Shown piece after piece: positions 8,705-18,385 of a DNA stretch of 56,937 nt. Source of the stretch: an uncultured Prevotella sp. (GTDB taxonomy: Bacteria; Bacteroidota; Bacteroidia; Bacteroidales; Bacteroidaceae); the NCBI GenBank assembly GCA_900315695.1, contig ONAE01000003.1, positions 1-56,937 on the forward strand. Reading direction: 5' to 3'. The notes under the pieces were generated by a model. That model searched no databases, was not told the DNA's origin, and saw nothing but the letters and a program-made list of their open reading frames with translations. Both the position numbers and the translations under genes were made by a program. Within the stretch, counting starts at the first letter, position 1. Each line of letters opens with the position of its first letter.

Positions 8705-10275
8705 AGTTCGTTATTCTTTTCGTTTTCGTAAATATTCAACATTTTGAAAGTGGCCTTGATGGCGGCTTCAGTCTGGTCAGCATCCAGTCCACGGGTGCGG
8801 AACACGCGCCCGTTGTCATTCCAAGTAATGACGGTCTGCACCAAGGCATCAGTACGACCTCCCGGGGGAATGCTTACCTGATAGTTCTGCAGCAGCGGGA
8901 ACGTACGATCGAGATACTTGCGATAGATATAACGCAAGGACTTCACAAAGGCATCATACTGACCATCGCCCGTGGCACTCGCCTCATAAGCCTGACCATT
9001 GATCTCGACCTTGATATTGGCACCGGGCTTCAGGCCGTAGGCAGTAGATACAACATAACTGAGCAGCTTGACCTTGTCCTCTGGGGCATCGTGCTTCAGC
9101 ACATCACTTACGATGAAAGGCAGGTCGTCGATGGTGACGCGCTCTTTCTTATCACCGAGTTCCGTGATACGCTGGGTGACACGACGAGTCTGCTCCGGGG
9201 TGAGTTCAAGCCCTAGTTCCTCTAAGTTCTTGGCGATATTAGCTTTGCCACTGTTCTTGCCCAAGGCATACTCCCGGCGACGTCCGAAGCGCTCCGGCAC
9301 GAGTTCATTCTGATAGAGTCCGTTCTTCTTGTCGCCATCTGCATGGACACCAGCCACCTGCGTAAACACATTATCACCGATGATGGGCTGATTAGGCGCC
9401 ACGGCGATACCGCTATAGCTCTCCACGAGGCGCGAGATGTCGTTAAGCTTGTTCTCGTGGATATTGGTCTTGGCATGGAACTGATCCTTAAGTATCACCT
9501 GCACACTCGACAGAGGTGCATTGCCGCAGCGCTCTCCCAATCCATTGACGGTGACATGAAGGCCCTTGGCACCGCTGAGCACTGCTGCCAATGAGTTAGA
9601 GACCGCCAAATCATAGTCATTATGGGCATGGAAGTCGAAATGGGTATCGGGATAGCGCTTGATCATCTTGCGAAAATACTCAATGCACTGCAGGGGATTC
9701 ATAATACCCAGCGTGTCAGGCAGCATAAAACGGCGGATACCACAGTCGCAGAGGGCATCCATGAGCTGATAGACATAGAAGGGCGAATCCTTCATACCGT
9801 TCGACCAGTCCTCAAGGTATAGGTTGACGGAGAGTCCTTTCTTACGGGCATAGCTAACCTCACTAAGAATATCCTCGATATGAGCTTCTGGCGTTTTCTG
9901 TAGCTGTTCCTGACAATGTCGCAAGGAACCTTTAGCCAGAAGGTTAACTGTCTTACCACCACAACTGAGGATCCAATCGACACTCTGCCCGCCATCAACA
10001 AATCCCAACACCTCGACACGCTCAAGCTTGTCGATCTTCTCCGCATAGCGACAGATCATACCGACAGCCTCTTTCTCTCCCTCGGAGACGCGGGCTGATG
10101 CCACCTCGATGCGATCGACATTCAGGTCGTTGAGCAACATGCGGGCAATGATAAGTTTCTCGTGAGGCAGGAAACTGACACCATTGGTCTGCTCACCGTC
10201 GCGCAAGGTAGAGTCCAGGATCTCCACAAAAGGTCGGATGCCCCTATAACGGCCTACTTGTTCTGCTGTTCCCAT
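8701..10275 (-). CDS. Second isopropylmalate/citramalate synthase-type enzyme
   Basis: A 524-residue acyl-CoA lyase-type synthase, clearly a diverged paralogue of the LeuA encoded in the same operon. The TIM barrel shows [16 protein letters not shown] (metal/2-oxoacid site), [12 protein letters not shown] (metal His-x-His) and [11 protein letters not shown]. The C-terminal 120 residues form a LeuA-type allosteric domain ([19 protein letters not shown]). Possible reactions are acetyl-CoA plus pyruvate to citramalate (isoleucine precursor) or plus 2-ketoisovalerate to isopropylmalate. A citramalate role is supported only by context: a separate leuA exists, and the operon leader peptide has four Ile codons. 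The start overlaps leuD by 22 bases; the stop overlaps leuB by 4. Confidence 0.88.
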   Translation of the reverse strand: MGTAEQVGRYRGIRPFVEILDSTLRDGEQTNGVSFLPHEKLIIARMLLNDLNVDRIEVASARVSEGEKEAVGMICRYAEKIDKLERVEVLGFVDGGQSVDWILSCGGKTVNLLAKGSLRHCQEQLQKTPEAHIEDILSEVSYARKKGLSVNLYLEDWSNGMKDSPFYVYQLMDALCDCGIRRFMLPDTLGIMNPLQCIEYFRKMIKRYPDTHFDFHAHNDYDLAVSNSLAAVLSGAKGLHVTVNGLGERCGNAPLSSVQVILKDQFHAKTNIHENKLNDISRLVESYSGIAVAPNQPIIGDNVFTQVAGVHADGDKKNGLYQNELVPERFGRRREYALGKNSGKANIAKNLEELGLELTPEQTRRVTQRITELGDKKERVTIDDLPFIVSDVLKHDAPEDKVKLLSYVVSTAYGLKPGANIKVEINGQAYEASATGDGQYDAFVKSLRYIYRKYLDRTFPLLQNYQVSIPPGGRTDALVQTVITWNDNGRVFRTRGLDADQTEAAIKATFKMLNIYENEKNNEL

Positions 10276-10850
10276 TGTATAGTTTTGTCTTGATTCTGTA
10301 CGAGGAAATCGATGTCGTCGAGTCCGTTCATTAGACAGTGTTTCTTATAACCGTTGATTTCGAAATGCTCACTAGAGCCAGTGGCCTTGTTTGTTACCGT
10401 CTGGTTCGGGAGATCGACCTCCACCTCTATCTTCGGATCAGCCTTGATACTGTCGAAAAGCTCTGAAAGAAACGCTTCGCTGACGACTACAGGAAGTACG
10501 AAGTTGTTGAGTTCGTTGTTCTTGTGGATATCGGCAAAAAAAGAGCTGATAACCACACGGAAGCCATAGCCTGCAATAGCCCAAGCCGCATGTTCGCGAG
10601 AGGAACCGGAACCGAAGTTCTTGCCTGCAACGAGGATACTGCCCTTATAGGTGGGATCATTGAGCACGAATTCAGGATTGGGAGTACCATCGGCTTTATA
10701 ACGCCAGTCGCGGAAAAGGTTATCACCAAAGAATTTCTCCTCACGGGTTGTGGCCTTGAGGAAGCGTGCAGGTATGATCTGATCGGTATCTACATTCTCC
10801 AGAGGGAGAGGCACGCAGGTAGATGTTATAACATTGAATTTCTGTTTCAT
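10254..10850 (-). CDS. leuD: Isopropylmalate isomerase small subunit
   Basis: A 198-residue partner of LeuC; the heterodimer isomerises 2- to 3-isopropylmalate and, in the citramalate route, citramalate to 3-methylmalate. The swivel-domain signatures [11 protein letters not shown] near residue 22 and [15 protein letters not shown] near residue 80 are present, and the length is normal for the family. The start overlaps the end of leuC by 4 bases, giving tight translational coupling within the operon. Confidence 0.95.
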   Translation of the reverse strand: MKQKFNVITSTCVPLPLENVDTDQIIPARFLKATTREEKFFGDNLFRDWRYKADGTPNPEFVLNDPTYKGSILVAGKNFGSGSSREHAAWAIAGYGFRVVISSFFADIHKNNELNNFVLPVVVSEAFLSELFDSIKADPKIEVEVDLPNQTVTNKATGSSEHFEINGYKKHCLMNGLDDIDFLVQNQDKTIQWEQQNK

Positions 10851-12223
10851 AATAATTCTCTTGGATCAGTTATTACACCAGTGACGGCAGCGGCAGCAGC
10901 CACGAGAGGGGAAGCAAGGATGGTGCGGGCACCAGGTCCTTGACGACCTTCAAAGTTGCGGTTAGAAGTAGAAACGGACAGCTTTCCAGCAGGCACTTTG
11001 TCGTCGTTCATTGCCAAACAGGCCGAGCAGCCAGGCTGACGGATTTCAAAACCTGCGGTCTCAAGTACCTTGTCGAGTCCCTCTTCACGGATCTGACGAT
11101 CGACAGCCCACGAACCAGGTACCAGCCAAGCAACGACATCAGCCGACTTCTGACGCCCCTTCACAATAGAGGCAAAGGCACGGAAGTCTTCGATGCGTCC
11201 GTTGGTACAGGCACCGAGGAACACGTAATCAACCTTTGTACCCAACAAAGACTGCCCAGCCTTAAAGCCCATATAATGAAGTGCCTTTTCGAAGTTGGCA
11301 TCGCCAGAAGCAGGAATGTGCTCTGAAATACCGATACCCATACCCGGGTTGGTACCGTAGGTGATGCGAGGCTCGATATCAGTAGCATCGAAAGAGAGTT
11401 CCTTATCAAATACGGCATCATCACCACTCTTTAGGGTTTGCCAGTAGGCCACAGCCTTGTCCCAAGCCTCGCCCTTAGGTGCAAACTCACGATCCTTCAG
11501 ATAGGCAAAAGTGGTATCATCTGGTGCTATGAAGCCGCCACGGGCGCCCATCTCGATAGAGAGGTTACAAAGTGTGAGACGTCCCTCCATTGAGAGGTTG
11601 CGCACCACATCGCCAGCATACTCCACGAAATAGCCTGTAGCTCCCGAGGTGGTGAGCTGAGCCATCAGGTAGAGTGCTACATCCTTAGCAGTTACCCCTT
11701 TATTTAACGCGCCGTTAATACTGATACGCATTGACTTAGGTTTTTGCTGGAGGATGCACTGCGAGGCCATCACCATCTCTACTTCAGAAGTGCCGATGCC
11801 AAAGGCTACAGCCCCCATAGCTCCGTGGGTAGAGGTGTGGGAGTCGCCACAGACAATCGTCATACCAGGCAAGCTCAAGCCCTTCTCAGGACCTACCACG
11901 TGGATGATACCATTGTCCTTCGACATCATGCCATAATGCGTCAGACCGAAGTCGGCAGCATTCTGAGCCAGCGTATCTACCTGTTTCTTCGATACAGGAT
12001 CCTCGATGGGCTTATCCTGATCATGAGTGGGTGTATTATGATCCGGCATACAGAAGATCTGTGAGGGACGGAAGCACTTCAGGCCGCGTGTCCGCATGCC
12101 TTCGAAAGCCTGAGGCGAAGTGACCTCGTGACAGTAGAGGCGATCGATATATAACTGGGTGGGGCCGTCGGCAACCTGCTGCACCACGTGCTGATCCCAT
12201 ATCTTATCAAATAATGTGTTCAT
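10847..12223 (-). CDS. leuC: Isopropylmalate isomerase large subunit
   Basis: A 458-residue aconitase-family protein carrying the 4Fe-4S cluster. The cluster cysteines are visible in [13 protein letters not shown] and in [11 protein letters not shown]; the substrate-binding [27 protein letters not shown] region is intact. It works with LeuD in the cytoplasm. The start overlaps the leuA stop by 4 bases, and leuD overlaps its end by 4, so leuA-leuC-leuD read as one coupled unit under the upstream attenuator. Confidence 0.96.
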   Translation of the reverse strand: MNTLFDKIWDQHVVQQVADGPTQLYIDRLYCHEVTSPQAFEGMRTRGLKCFRPSQIFCMPDHNTPTHDQDKPIEDPVSKKQVDTLAQNAADFGLTHYGMMSKDNGIIHVVGPEKGLSLPGMTIVCGDSHTSTHGAMGAVAFGIGTSEVEMVMASQCILQQKPKSMRISINGALNKGVTAKDVALYLMAQLTTSGATGYFVEYAGDVVRNLSMEGRLTLCNLSIEMGARGGFIAPDDTTFAYLKDREFAPKGEAWDKAVAYWQTLKSGDDAVFDKELSFDATDIEPRITYGTNPGMGIGISEHIPASGDANFEKALHYMGFKAGQSLLGTKVDYVFLGACTNGRIEDFRAFASIVKGRQKSADVVAWLVPGSWAVDRQIREEGLDKVLETAGFEIRQPGCSACLAMNDDKVPAGKLSVSTSNRNFEGRQGPGARTILASPLVAAAAAVTGVITDPRELL

Positions 12224-13725
12224 TCGTCTTCCTTTTTAAATTTGTTGATACAGTCGATATAAGCTTCAACAGAGGCCGTCACGATATCGGTATTGGCACC
12301 AAAGCCATAATAGAGGGAGCCATCATACTCCACCTGCATGTGGACCTTACCTACATCGTCGGAGCCTTTGGAGATGGCTTGGATCGTAAATTCCTTCAGC
12401 GTCATTTGTTTCATGATGATCTTCTTCAGTGCCTTGATGGCTGCATCGACAGGACCGTTGCCTGAGGCGGCAGCCTCGAACTTCTGTCCGCTGATATCAA
12501 GTCCGATAGAGGCGACACTCTTCACGCCCTTACCTGTAGTAACTTGCAGGAAATCGAGTCTAACAGCGTGGGTATCAGCAGTATCCGCACCAGCCAACAT
12601 CAAAGCATCGGCATCGGTAACCTCCTTCTTCTGGTCGGCCAGAATCAGGAACTTCTCATAGACCTTGTCGAGCTTCTCTTCTTCGAGATCTACGCCGTTC
12701 ACGTGCAGGCGGTGCTTTAGGGCGGCTCGTCCACTACGGGCTGTCAGAACGATAGAGTTATCGTCGATACCTACATCCTTGGGATCCATGATCTCATAGG
12801 TATGTACATTCTTCAGCACACCATCCTGATGAATACCGCTGGAGTGGGCAAAGGCATTACGTCCCACAATGGCCTTATTGGGCTGGACGGGCATATTCAT
12901 CAACGAAGACACCATACGGCTGATGGGATAGATCTTCGTGGTGTTGATATTGGTATCGATACCGATACCCTTGTGACACTTCAGGATCATAGCAATCTCC
13001 TCGAGTGAGGTGTTACCAGCACGCTCTCCGATACCATTGATCGTTACCTCTACCTGACGTGCACCAGCCAAGACACCATTCAGTGTATTGGCTGTAGCCA
13101 TTCCTAAGTCGTTGTGACAGTGGGTAGAGAGGATGGCACGATCTATACCATCGACATGTTCCTTCAGATACTTTATCTTCTCATAGTATTCCTGAGGCAG
13201 ACAATAGCCTGTGGTATCAGGGATATTGACAACTGTGGCACCTGCCTTGATCACTGCCTCTACCACCTGGGCAAGGTATTCGTTGTCGGTACGCCCGGCA
13301 TCTTCGCAATAGAACTCTACATCATCCACAAAACGTTTGGCATACTTTGTGGCTGCAACGGCACGCTCAAGTATTTCCTCACGCGTGGAGTTGAACTTAT
13401 ACAAAATGTGCTCATCACTAGTACCGATACCAGTGTGGATACGTTTGTGCTTGGCATACTTCAGGGCTTCGAAAGCCACATCAATATCATGCTCCACTGC
13501 ACGAGTCAAGGCGCAGATAACCGGCCATGTCACAGCCTTAGAGATCTCAATTACAGAGTTGAAATCGCCTGGCGAAGAAACGGGGAATCCTGCTTCGATC
13601 ACATCCACACCCAACTGCTCAAGTGCCTTTGCCACCTGAATCTTCTCTACAGTATTCAACTGGCATCCGGGCACCTGTTCGCCATCGCGGAGTGTTGTGT
13701 CGAAAATAAACAATCTGTCACTCAT
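12220..13725 (-). CDS. leuA: 2-Isopropylmalate synthase
   Basis: A 501-residue enzyme that condenses acetyl-CoA with 2-ketoisovalerate, the first committed step of leucine synthesis. The barrel motifs are [16 protein letters not shown] at the N terminus, [14 protein letters not shown] (metal-binding His pair) and [15 protein letters not shown]. The C-terminal regulatory domain ([19 protein letters not shown]) should bind leucine. It is the first structural gene of the operon and begins 54 bases after the U-tract of the attenuator terminator. Translation start ATG 13725 gives the family N terminus [15 protein letters not shown]. Confidence 0.96.
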   Translation of the reverse strand: MSDRLFIFDTTLRDGEQVPGCQLNTVEKIQVAKALEQLGVDVIEAGFPVSSPGDFNSVIEISKAVTWPVICALTRAVEHDIDVAFEALKYAKHKRIHTGIGTSDEHILYKFNSTREEILERAVAATKYAKRFVDDVEFYCEDAGRTDNEYLAQVVEAVIKAGATVVNIPDTTGYCLPQEYYEKIKYLKEHVDGIDRAILSTHCHNDLGMATANTLNGVLAGARQVEVTINGIGERAGNTSLEEIAMILKCHKGIGIDTNINTTKIYPISRMVSSLMNMPVQPNKAIVGRNAFAHSSGIHQDGVLKNVHTYEIMDPKDVGIDDNSIVLTARSGRAALKHRLHVNGVDLEEEKLDKVYEKFLILADQKKEVTDADALMLAGADTADTHAVRLDFLQVTTGKGVKSVASIGLDISGQKFEAAASGNGPVDAAIKALKKIIMKQMTLKEFTIQAISKGSDDVGKVHMQVEYDGSLYYGFGANTDIVTASVEAYIDCINKFKKEDE

Positions 13726-13778
13726 CTTTTTAATTCATCTAATGTTATTTGTATTTGGTTTACTTTTTCTGCCTATCA

Positions 13779-13816
13779 AAAGAAAAAGCCTTTCGCACTC
13801 GGAAGTGAGAAAGGCT
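13779..13816 (-). terminator. Attenuator terminator upstream of leuA
   Basis: Read on the minus strand, AGCCTTTC (13816-13809), an unpaired base, CACT, loop TCCG, AGTG, an unpaired base and GAAAGGCT (13794-13787) form a long stem. It is followed directly by TTTTCTTTT. It lies between the leader peptide stop and leuA, the classical position of an attenuator. Its 5' arm is also claimed by the competing hairpin at 13801-13867. Confidence 0.85.
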
Positions 13817-13867
13817 CTTCAATATTCAGTTTCAGCATCTGACCTATAGATACGCCCTATCACTTCC
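13801..13867 (-). promoter_or_regulatory. Antiterminator hairpin of the leu leader
   Basis: On the minus strand GGAAGTGA (13867-13860) can pair with TCACTTCC (13808-13801), all eight bases. The pairing can continue inward after one mismatch as AGGG with CTTT. It uses up the 5' arm of the terminator, so the two hairpins exclude each other. The upstream arm lies inside the leader ORF about 14 bases before its stop codon, where a ribosome finishing the peptide would mask it. A ribosome stalled at the earlier Leu/Ile codons would leave it free. Confidence 0.75.
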
Positions 13868-13924
13868 GCCTGCTCCCTGCAGTCGAATAATAATAATGGC
13901 GTTAAGTAGATTCAGACTCTTCAT
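13844..13924 (-). CDS. Leader peptide of the leu operon (Leu/Ile rich)
   Basis: A 26-residue ORF beginning MKSLNLLN, continuing with four consecutive isoleucines (all ATT, bases 13897-13886) and a further Leu, and ending in Ala-Tyr-Leu with TAG at 13846-13844. Five Leu and four Ile codons and no Val codon make it a ribosome-stalling sensor for leucine and isoleucine charging. It starts 28 bases after the promoter -7 box, and is followed by an alternative antiterminator and a terminator before leuA. The peptide itself probably has no other function. Its Ile run fits the idea that this operon also supplies isoleucine precursors. Confidence 0.82.
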   Translation of the reverse strand: MKSLNLLNAIIIIRLQGAGGSDRAYL

Positions 13925-13951
13925 ACTTGATCTTATTTTCTGTTTCGGCTG

Positions 13952-13983
13952 CAAAAGTAACCATAATCTTCGTAACAAACAAA
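13952..13983 (-). promoter_or_regulatory. Promoter of the leu operon leader
   Basis: Minus strand: TTTG (13983-13980), 20-base spacer, TACTTTTG (13959-13952). Transcription would start near 13945, giving a short untranslated stretch before the leader ATG at 13924. Confidence 0.75.
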
Positions 13984-14055
13984 TAATTTGTAACTTTTTT
14001 GCTTAAATTCCTTATAATTTGTCAGTTTTATGGCAATTTCAATGCCGTTTTCTCA

Positions 14056-15243
14056 TTATTTCCGGTTCGCAAGCCGATAAATGTCTTCCATATCGGCAGA
14101 TGTCAACACCTCCATAGCACCGATATTCATCTTACCACCACGACTACACTTATCCACCAATGTCTTGATCTCTTCATCGGTGGCCTCACGCCCAATCAGT
14201 TCCGGGATATTGACAGGCATGCCGATGGTGCGATAGAACTGCTCGATAGCCTCTACACCCTTCAGAGCTGTGGCCTTGGGAGAGGTAAAATCATTAGTTA
14301 CCCCCATCACATTGACAGCAAACTGCACGAAACGTGAGAGGTGCTTATCCATCACATAGCGTGCCCAAGATCCCCAGATGGCAGCCAAGCCTGCTCCATG
14401 AGTGACACCAAAGAGACCGCTGAGTTCGTGTTCGAGCTTATGACAGGCAAAGTCCTTCTCTGTGCCACACTCTGTTAGATCGTTATGAGATAAAGAACTG
14501 GCCCACATGATGGCAGCACGATGACGATAGTCCTCTGGATGGAGAAGCACCTCATAGGTGGCATCCTTCACCGTGCGCAACAGCGCTTCAGCGATAGCAT
14601 CCGTCAGGATGGCATCCTCATATTTCGAGAAGTAACGCTCCATCGTATGCATCATAATATCTGTAGCACCTGCAGCCGTCTGATAAGGTGGTAAAGTATA
14701 AGTGCGCTCCGGATTCATGATGGCGAACTTACAGCGACACAGATCACTGTTCACGCCTCGTTTCAGCATACCCTCATCGTTAGTAATCACACAACTCGAC
14801 GACATCTCACTGCCAGCAGCAGGGATTGTCAGTATCACACCGATAGGCAGACAGGTCTGAGGCACAGCCTTACCATCCCAGAAATCCCACACATCACCGG
14901 TATATCCAACACCGTAGCCAATAGCTTTCGAAGAATCAATCACAGAGCCACCACCTACGGCAAGGATAAAGTCCACATTCTCACGGCGACAAAGATCAAT
15001 GCCCTCGCGAACCTTACTTAACAATGGGTTGGGTATTACCCCACCCAATTCAACATATGCTATACCTGCCTCAGACAGCATCTTCTCTACCTTATCCAGC
15101 AATCCCGATTTACGGGCACTACCGCCACCATAGTGTACTAACACCTTTTTTCCGCCATACTGCAGAATTAACTGTGGAAGTTTTTCTTCCGACTCACTAC
15201 CGAATACAACTCGTGTAGGCGCATAGAAATTAAAGTCCTTCAT
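14056..15243 (-). CDS. Iron-containing alcohol dehydrogenase (butanol dehydrogenase type)
   Basis: A 395-residue group III alcohol dehydrogenase of the YqhD/BdhA type, reducing aldehydes with NAD(P)H in the cytoplasm. The nucleotide site is seen in VLVHYGGGSARKSG and ILAVGGGSVIDSSKAIG. The metal ligands are expected in DIMMHTMERYF and in the two His-containing segments LEHELSGLFGVTHGAGLA. The length is normal. It precedes the leu promoter in the same direction but is separated by 72 bases and that promoter, so it is probably monocistronic. The natural substrate is not evident. Confidence 0.9.
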   Translation of the reverse strand: MKDFNFYAPTRVVFGSESEEKLPQLILQYGGKKVLVHYGGGSARKSGLLDKVEKMLSEAGIAYVELGGVIPNPLLSKVREGIDLCRRENVDFILAVGGGSVIDSSKAIGYGVGYTGDVWDFWDGKAVPQTCLPIGVILTIPAAGSEMSSSCVITNDEGMLKRGVNSDLCRCKFAIMNPERTYTLPPYQTAAGATDIMMHTMERYFSKYEDAILTDAIAEALLRTVKDATYEVLLHPEDYRHRAAIMWASSLSHNDLTECGTEKDFACHKLEHELSGLFGVTHGAGLAAIWGSWARYVMDKHLSRFVQFAVNVMGVTNDFTSPKATALKGVEAIEQFYRTIGMPVNIPELIGREATDEEIKTLVDKCSRGGKMNIGAMEVLTSADMEDIYRLANRK

Positions 15244-15273
15244 TTCTTTTTTGTATTATCTGATTTTTGCTGG

Positions 15274-15281
15274 CAAAGATA
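15274..15281 (-). promoter_or_regulatory. -7 box for the alcohol dehydrogenase gene
   Basis: TATCTTTG on the minus strand, 30 bases upstream of the ATG at 15243. No clear -33 element is visible at the usual distance. Confidence 0.55.
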
Positions 15282-15325
15282 CTAAATTTTTTCTTTATGC
15301 CACGCTTTTTCTCATTAATTTATAT

Positions 15326-15333
15326 TATCTTTG
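15326..15333 (+). promoter_or_regulatory. -7 box for the GH25 operon
   Basis: TATCTTTG followed by GCACCCAG, 11 bases before the ATG at 15345. It implies a very short leader and rules out the upstream in-frame start at 15267. Confidence 0.65.
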
Positions 15334-15344
15334 CACCCAGAAAG

Positions 15345-16670
15345 ATGAAAAAGACATTATTATATATAACCATACCATTTGTGGCACTGATAGGTGCCAC
15401 CTATATCCTCCCCCGCCCAGCTAAGGCAAGCAAGGCTTCTATTATTTGTAATCTTAGAGAATCTAGAAATTTTAGTAATCCTAGAAACTTTAGTGGATCT
15501 AATAATCCCAAGATTCAGGCAGAGATCAAATACTATCTGGATCGACACAATGTACAAGACGAAGGTTATGAGATGGTGGTTGGCTTTATAGAAGGTCACC
15601 GTCACCATATTGATATCAACCCACACGTAACTATGAGAAATGTAGGTACATGGAAGAATCATTCACGTGAGGGTACTGTAATAACACTCGACACGTTGGG
15701 ACGAACTATCCTGGCTGTCTGTCAGGCAGATACTGTTGTGACTGCCATCAGAGCTGATGAAGAAGGTACTTATCAAGGTGACTTCTCTCAGACAGGTGCC
15801 AGTGGGCACGGTTCGTATCTTGCTGCCAACGGCAACTACTATGAAGGGCGTTGGGAACATGACAAGAAGCATGGCTTCGGACTAGAGATGGTATTGGCCG
15901 ACAGAGAGAATCCCCGTCTGCGTGTGGGTGAATGGCGCAAGAACCGATTCATGGGTGAACGCATGAGATACACCTCAGAGCGTATCTATGGCATCGACAT
16001 AGCCCGATATCAGCACGGAAAGGGTCGCAAGCCGAAACCTATTCTCTGGGATCAGCTGCGTATCATACATGTTGGAAAGAACGGCAGTCACAACGTGAGG
16101 GGCAAGGCCGACTACCCCGTCTCATTTGTATATATCAAATCTACAGAGGGGACCTCAGTACGTAATAAGTTCTATGTGAACGATTATACCATGGCCCGCA
16201 AACACGGCATCCGTGCAGGTGCCTATCACTTCTTCTCGACGAAAACCTCAGGCGCTGCACAAGCCAAGCACTTTATCCGTAACACCCTGTTCCGTGAAGG
16301 TGACTTGCCTCCTGTGCTCGATGTGGAGCCTAGCAAGTCACAGATCCAGCAGATGGGGGGGCCAGAAGCGATGTTCCGTCATATTCGCATATGGCTCAGT
16401 GCTGTAGAGCAATGGACAGGTGTGAAACCCGTGCTCTACGTGAACCAGATGTTCGTGAACAACTACCTCACAGACCAGGAAGACCTGAAGCGAGATTATC
16501 GTGTGTGGATTGCCAGATACAGCGAATATAAGCCTGATGTGAGGCTGACCTATTGGCAGCTTTGTCCAGACGGTCGAGTAGCTGGAATCCAGGGAGATGT
16601 GGATATCAATGTGTTCAACGGCTATCAGAGTCAGTTTGACGAGTTTATCGCTAACGAAACAATCAAATAA
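15345..16670 (+). CDS. GH25 lysozyme with MORN-type repeats
   Basis: A 441-residue envelope protein. A signal peptide or anchor (MKKTLLYITIPFVALIGATY) is followed by a low-complexity Asn/Ser/Arg stretch. Two or three MORN-like repeats come next (EEGTYQGDFSQTGASGHGSY, NYYEGRWEHDKKHGFGLEM, VGEWRKNRFMGERM, about residues 140-215). A C-terminal GH25 muramidase domain shows GIDIARYQ, the catalytic LDVEP, and the closing DVDINVFNG. It would cut peptidoglycan in the periplasm or of other cells. ATG 15345 follows the promoter at 15326; rlmH starts 2 bases after the stop, so the three genes to 18385 form an operon. Confidence 0.85.
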   Translation: MKKTLLYITIPFVALIGATYILPRPAKASKASIICNLRESRNFSNPRNFSGSNNPKIQAEIKYYLDRHNVQDEGYEMVVGFIEGHRHHIDINPHVTMRNVGTWKNHSREGTVITLDTLGRTILAVCQADTVVTAIRADEEGTYQGDFSQTGASGHGSYLAANGNYYEGRWEHDKKHGFGLEMVLADRENPRLRVGEWRKNRFMGERMRYTSERIYGIDIARYQHGKGRKPKPILWDQLRIIHVGKNGSHNVRGKADYPVSFVYIKSTEGTSVRNKFYVNDYTMARKHGIRAGAYHFFSTKTSGAAQAKHFIRNTLFREGDLPPVLDVEPSKSQIQQMGGPEAMFRHIRIWLSAVEQWTGVKPVLYVNQMFVNNYLTDQEDLKRDYRVWIARYSEYKPDVRLTYWQLCPDGRVAGIQGDVDINVFNGYQSQFDEFIANETIK

Positions 16671-16672
16671 GT

Positions 16673-17143
16673 ATGAAGACACAACTGATTCTCGTTGGCA
16701 AGACCACAGACAAGCACTTCCAGGCAGGTATAACGGATTATGTGGAGCGCATCGGGCACTATATGCCCTTTGAACTCGTGACCCTCCCTGAACTCAAGAA
16801 CACAAAGAGTCTATCGGAAGAACAACAGAAGACAGCCGAGGGAGAACTGATCCTGAAACAGATACAGCCATCTGACACGCTGGTACTGTTGGATGAGCAC
16901 GGACGGGAACTACGCAGCATCGAGTTTGCCCGTTGGCTGGAGCAGAAACGAAATACAGCCCGTAGGCTAATCTTCGTCATCGGAGGGCCCTACGGTTTCT
17001 CACCAGCTGTCTATGCACGTGCCAACGAACAACTGTCGCTCTCGAAGATGACCTTCTCGCACCAGATGATCAGACTAGTGTTTACCGAACAAGTCTATCG
17101 GGCCTGTACTATCATCAAAGGCGAACCTTATCACCATGAATAA
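16673..17143 (+). CDS. rlmH: 23S rRNA pseudouridine-1915 N3-methyltransferase
   Basis: A 156-residue SPOUT methyltransferase that methylates pseudouridine 1915 of 23S rRNA in assembled ribosomes. The SAM-binding knot is seen in LIFVIGGPYGFSPAVY, and the C-terminal signature SKMTFSHQMIRLVFTEQVYRA is complete. The length is normal. It begins 2 bases after the GH25 stop and is followed after 12 bases by the plug gene, so it is transcribed within that operon. Confidence 0.95.
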   Translation: MKTQLILVGKTTDKHFQAGITDYVERIGHYMPFELVTLPELKNTKSLSEEQQKTAEGELILKQIQPSDTLVLLDEHGRELRSIEFARWLEQKRNTARRLIFVIGGPYGFSPAVYARANEQLSLSKMTFSHQMIRLVFTEQVYRACTIIKGEPYHHE

Positions 17144-17155
17144 AGCTACTGCCGT

Positions 17156-18385
17156 ATGAAGAACTTATTCTTTTGTTTCATCGCACTTCTGCTACCAACC
17201 ATTACCTCAGCAGAGAACAGAACCTACAAGCCTGAGGTAAAATCGCTACAGGCTGTGGTGAACCAAGACTGGCTATCGCCTGCGGTGATGCGACTCAAGG
17301 GTGATGACGTGCTGAATATAGGGTTCGACGAACTATCCCACGATTATCACCGCTACGTGTATCGTTTGGAACGCTGTGAGGCAGATTGGACCACCTCGGA
17401 AGAACTCTTTGAGAGTGACTGGCTCGAAGGATTCAATCATAATGTGATAGACGACTATGTGCGTAGCATCAATACCACTGTGCCTTACACCCATTACAGC
17501 CTGCAGATCCCTAACGACAAATGCCGACTGAAACAGAGTGGTAACTACCGACTGCATATCGCTGAAGACGGAGAGAATGATGATATCGCTACGGTGGAGT
17601 TCATGGTGACAGAACAGTCAATGGTACTATCTATGGATGTTACCAGTAATACAGACATCGACACTAACGTAAGCCACCAGCAAGTGAGTTTCGGACTGAA
17701 ATACGGACAACTGTTGGTAACCAGTCCAATGGACCAGATCCAAACGGTGGTGATGCAGAATGCACGCAAAGATAGCTGGCGGAGAAACGTACGCCCCAGT
17801 TATATCAGTCAAAACGGATTGGAATGGCAGCACCGAAGAGAACTGATTTTCGACGGTGGTAACGAATACCGCAAATTTGAGATTCTCGACCCTAGTCATC
17901 CCACACTCGGCATCGAACATGTGAGCTGGGACGGTACAAACTTCCACGCAGAACCTTATGTCAGTGAGCCCCGCCCAAACTACCTCTATGATGAAGATGC
18001 AAACGGTGCCTTCTATATCCGTAACAGCGACAATTTCGAGAACGACTTCGGCAGCGACTATGTGTGGGTAAACTATCGTCTGAAAACCTCACAACTGATA
18101 GACGGGCACATCGTGATAAACGGATGCTGGACTTCAGAAAAACCGGAAACCTACCTGATGACTTATGACGAAAAACAAGATCTCTATACCGCCAGCATCC
18201 TGCAGAAACTGGGTTACTACTCTTATCAGTATCTCTGGGTGAAGAATGACAACACCACGCATCCCCTACCCTCAGAAGGTAACTTCTATGAGACAGAGAA
18301 CAGATACCAGATACTTATTTATTATAAAGGTACTGGAGAGCGTACCTGGAGACTGACAGCCTACGGTCAGATCATCATGCACTAA
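17156..18385 (+). CDS. Type IX secretion plug protein (DUF5103)
   Basis: A 409-residue exported protein with a signal peptide (MKNLFFCFIALLLPTITSAE). It has the layout of the DUF5103 family, whose members plug the Sov/SprA translocon of the type IX secretion system: an N-terminal beta domain with YVYRLERCEADWTTSEE, the linker LEGFNHNVIDDYVRS, and the later VNYRLKTSQLIDGHIVINGCW. The protein should act in the periplasm or outer membrane. Its presence implies a T9SS elsewhere in the genome. The end overlaps the convergent regulator gene by 4 bases. Confidence 0.85.
   Translation: MKNLFFCFIALLLPTITSAENRTYKPEVKSLQAVVNQDWLSPAVMRLKGDDVLNIGFDELSHDYHRYVYRLERCEADWTTSEELFESDWLEGFNHNVIDDYVRSINTTVPYTHYSLQIPNDKCRLKQSGNYRLHIAEDGENDDIATVEFMVTEQSMVLSMDVTSNTDIDTNVSHQQVSFGLKYGQLLVTSPMDQIQTVVMQNARKDSWRRNVRPSYISQNGLEWQHRRELIFDGGNEYRKFEILDPSHPTLGIEHVSWDGTNFHAEPYVSEPRPNYLYDEDANGAFYIRNSDNFENDFGSDYVWVNYRLKTSQLIDGHIVINGCWTSEKPETYLMTYDEKQDLYTASILQKLGYYSYQYLWVKNDNTTHPLPSEGNFYETENRYQILIYYKGTGERTWRLTAYGQIIMH

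Noticed and set aside
13114-13842. Long plus-strand ORF of 242 codons across leuA and its leader
   Set aside because: It is antisense to a fully supported leuA and attenuator, has no promoter, and its residue pattern is that of a reverse-frame shadow.
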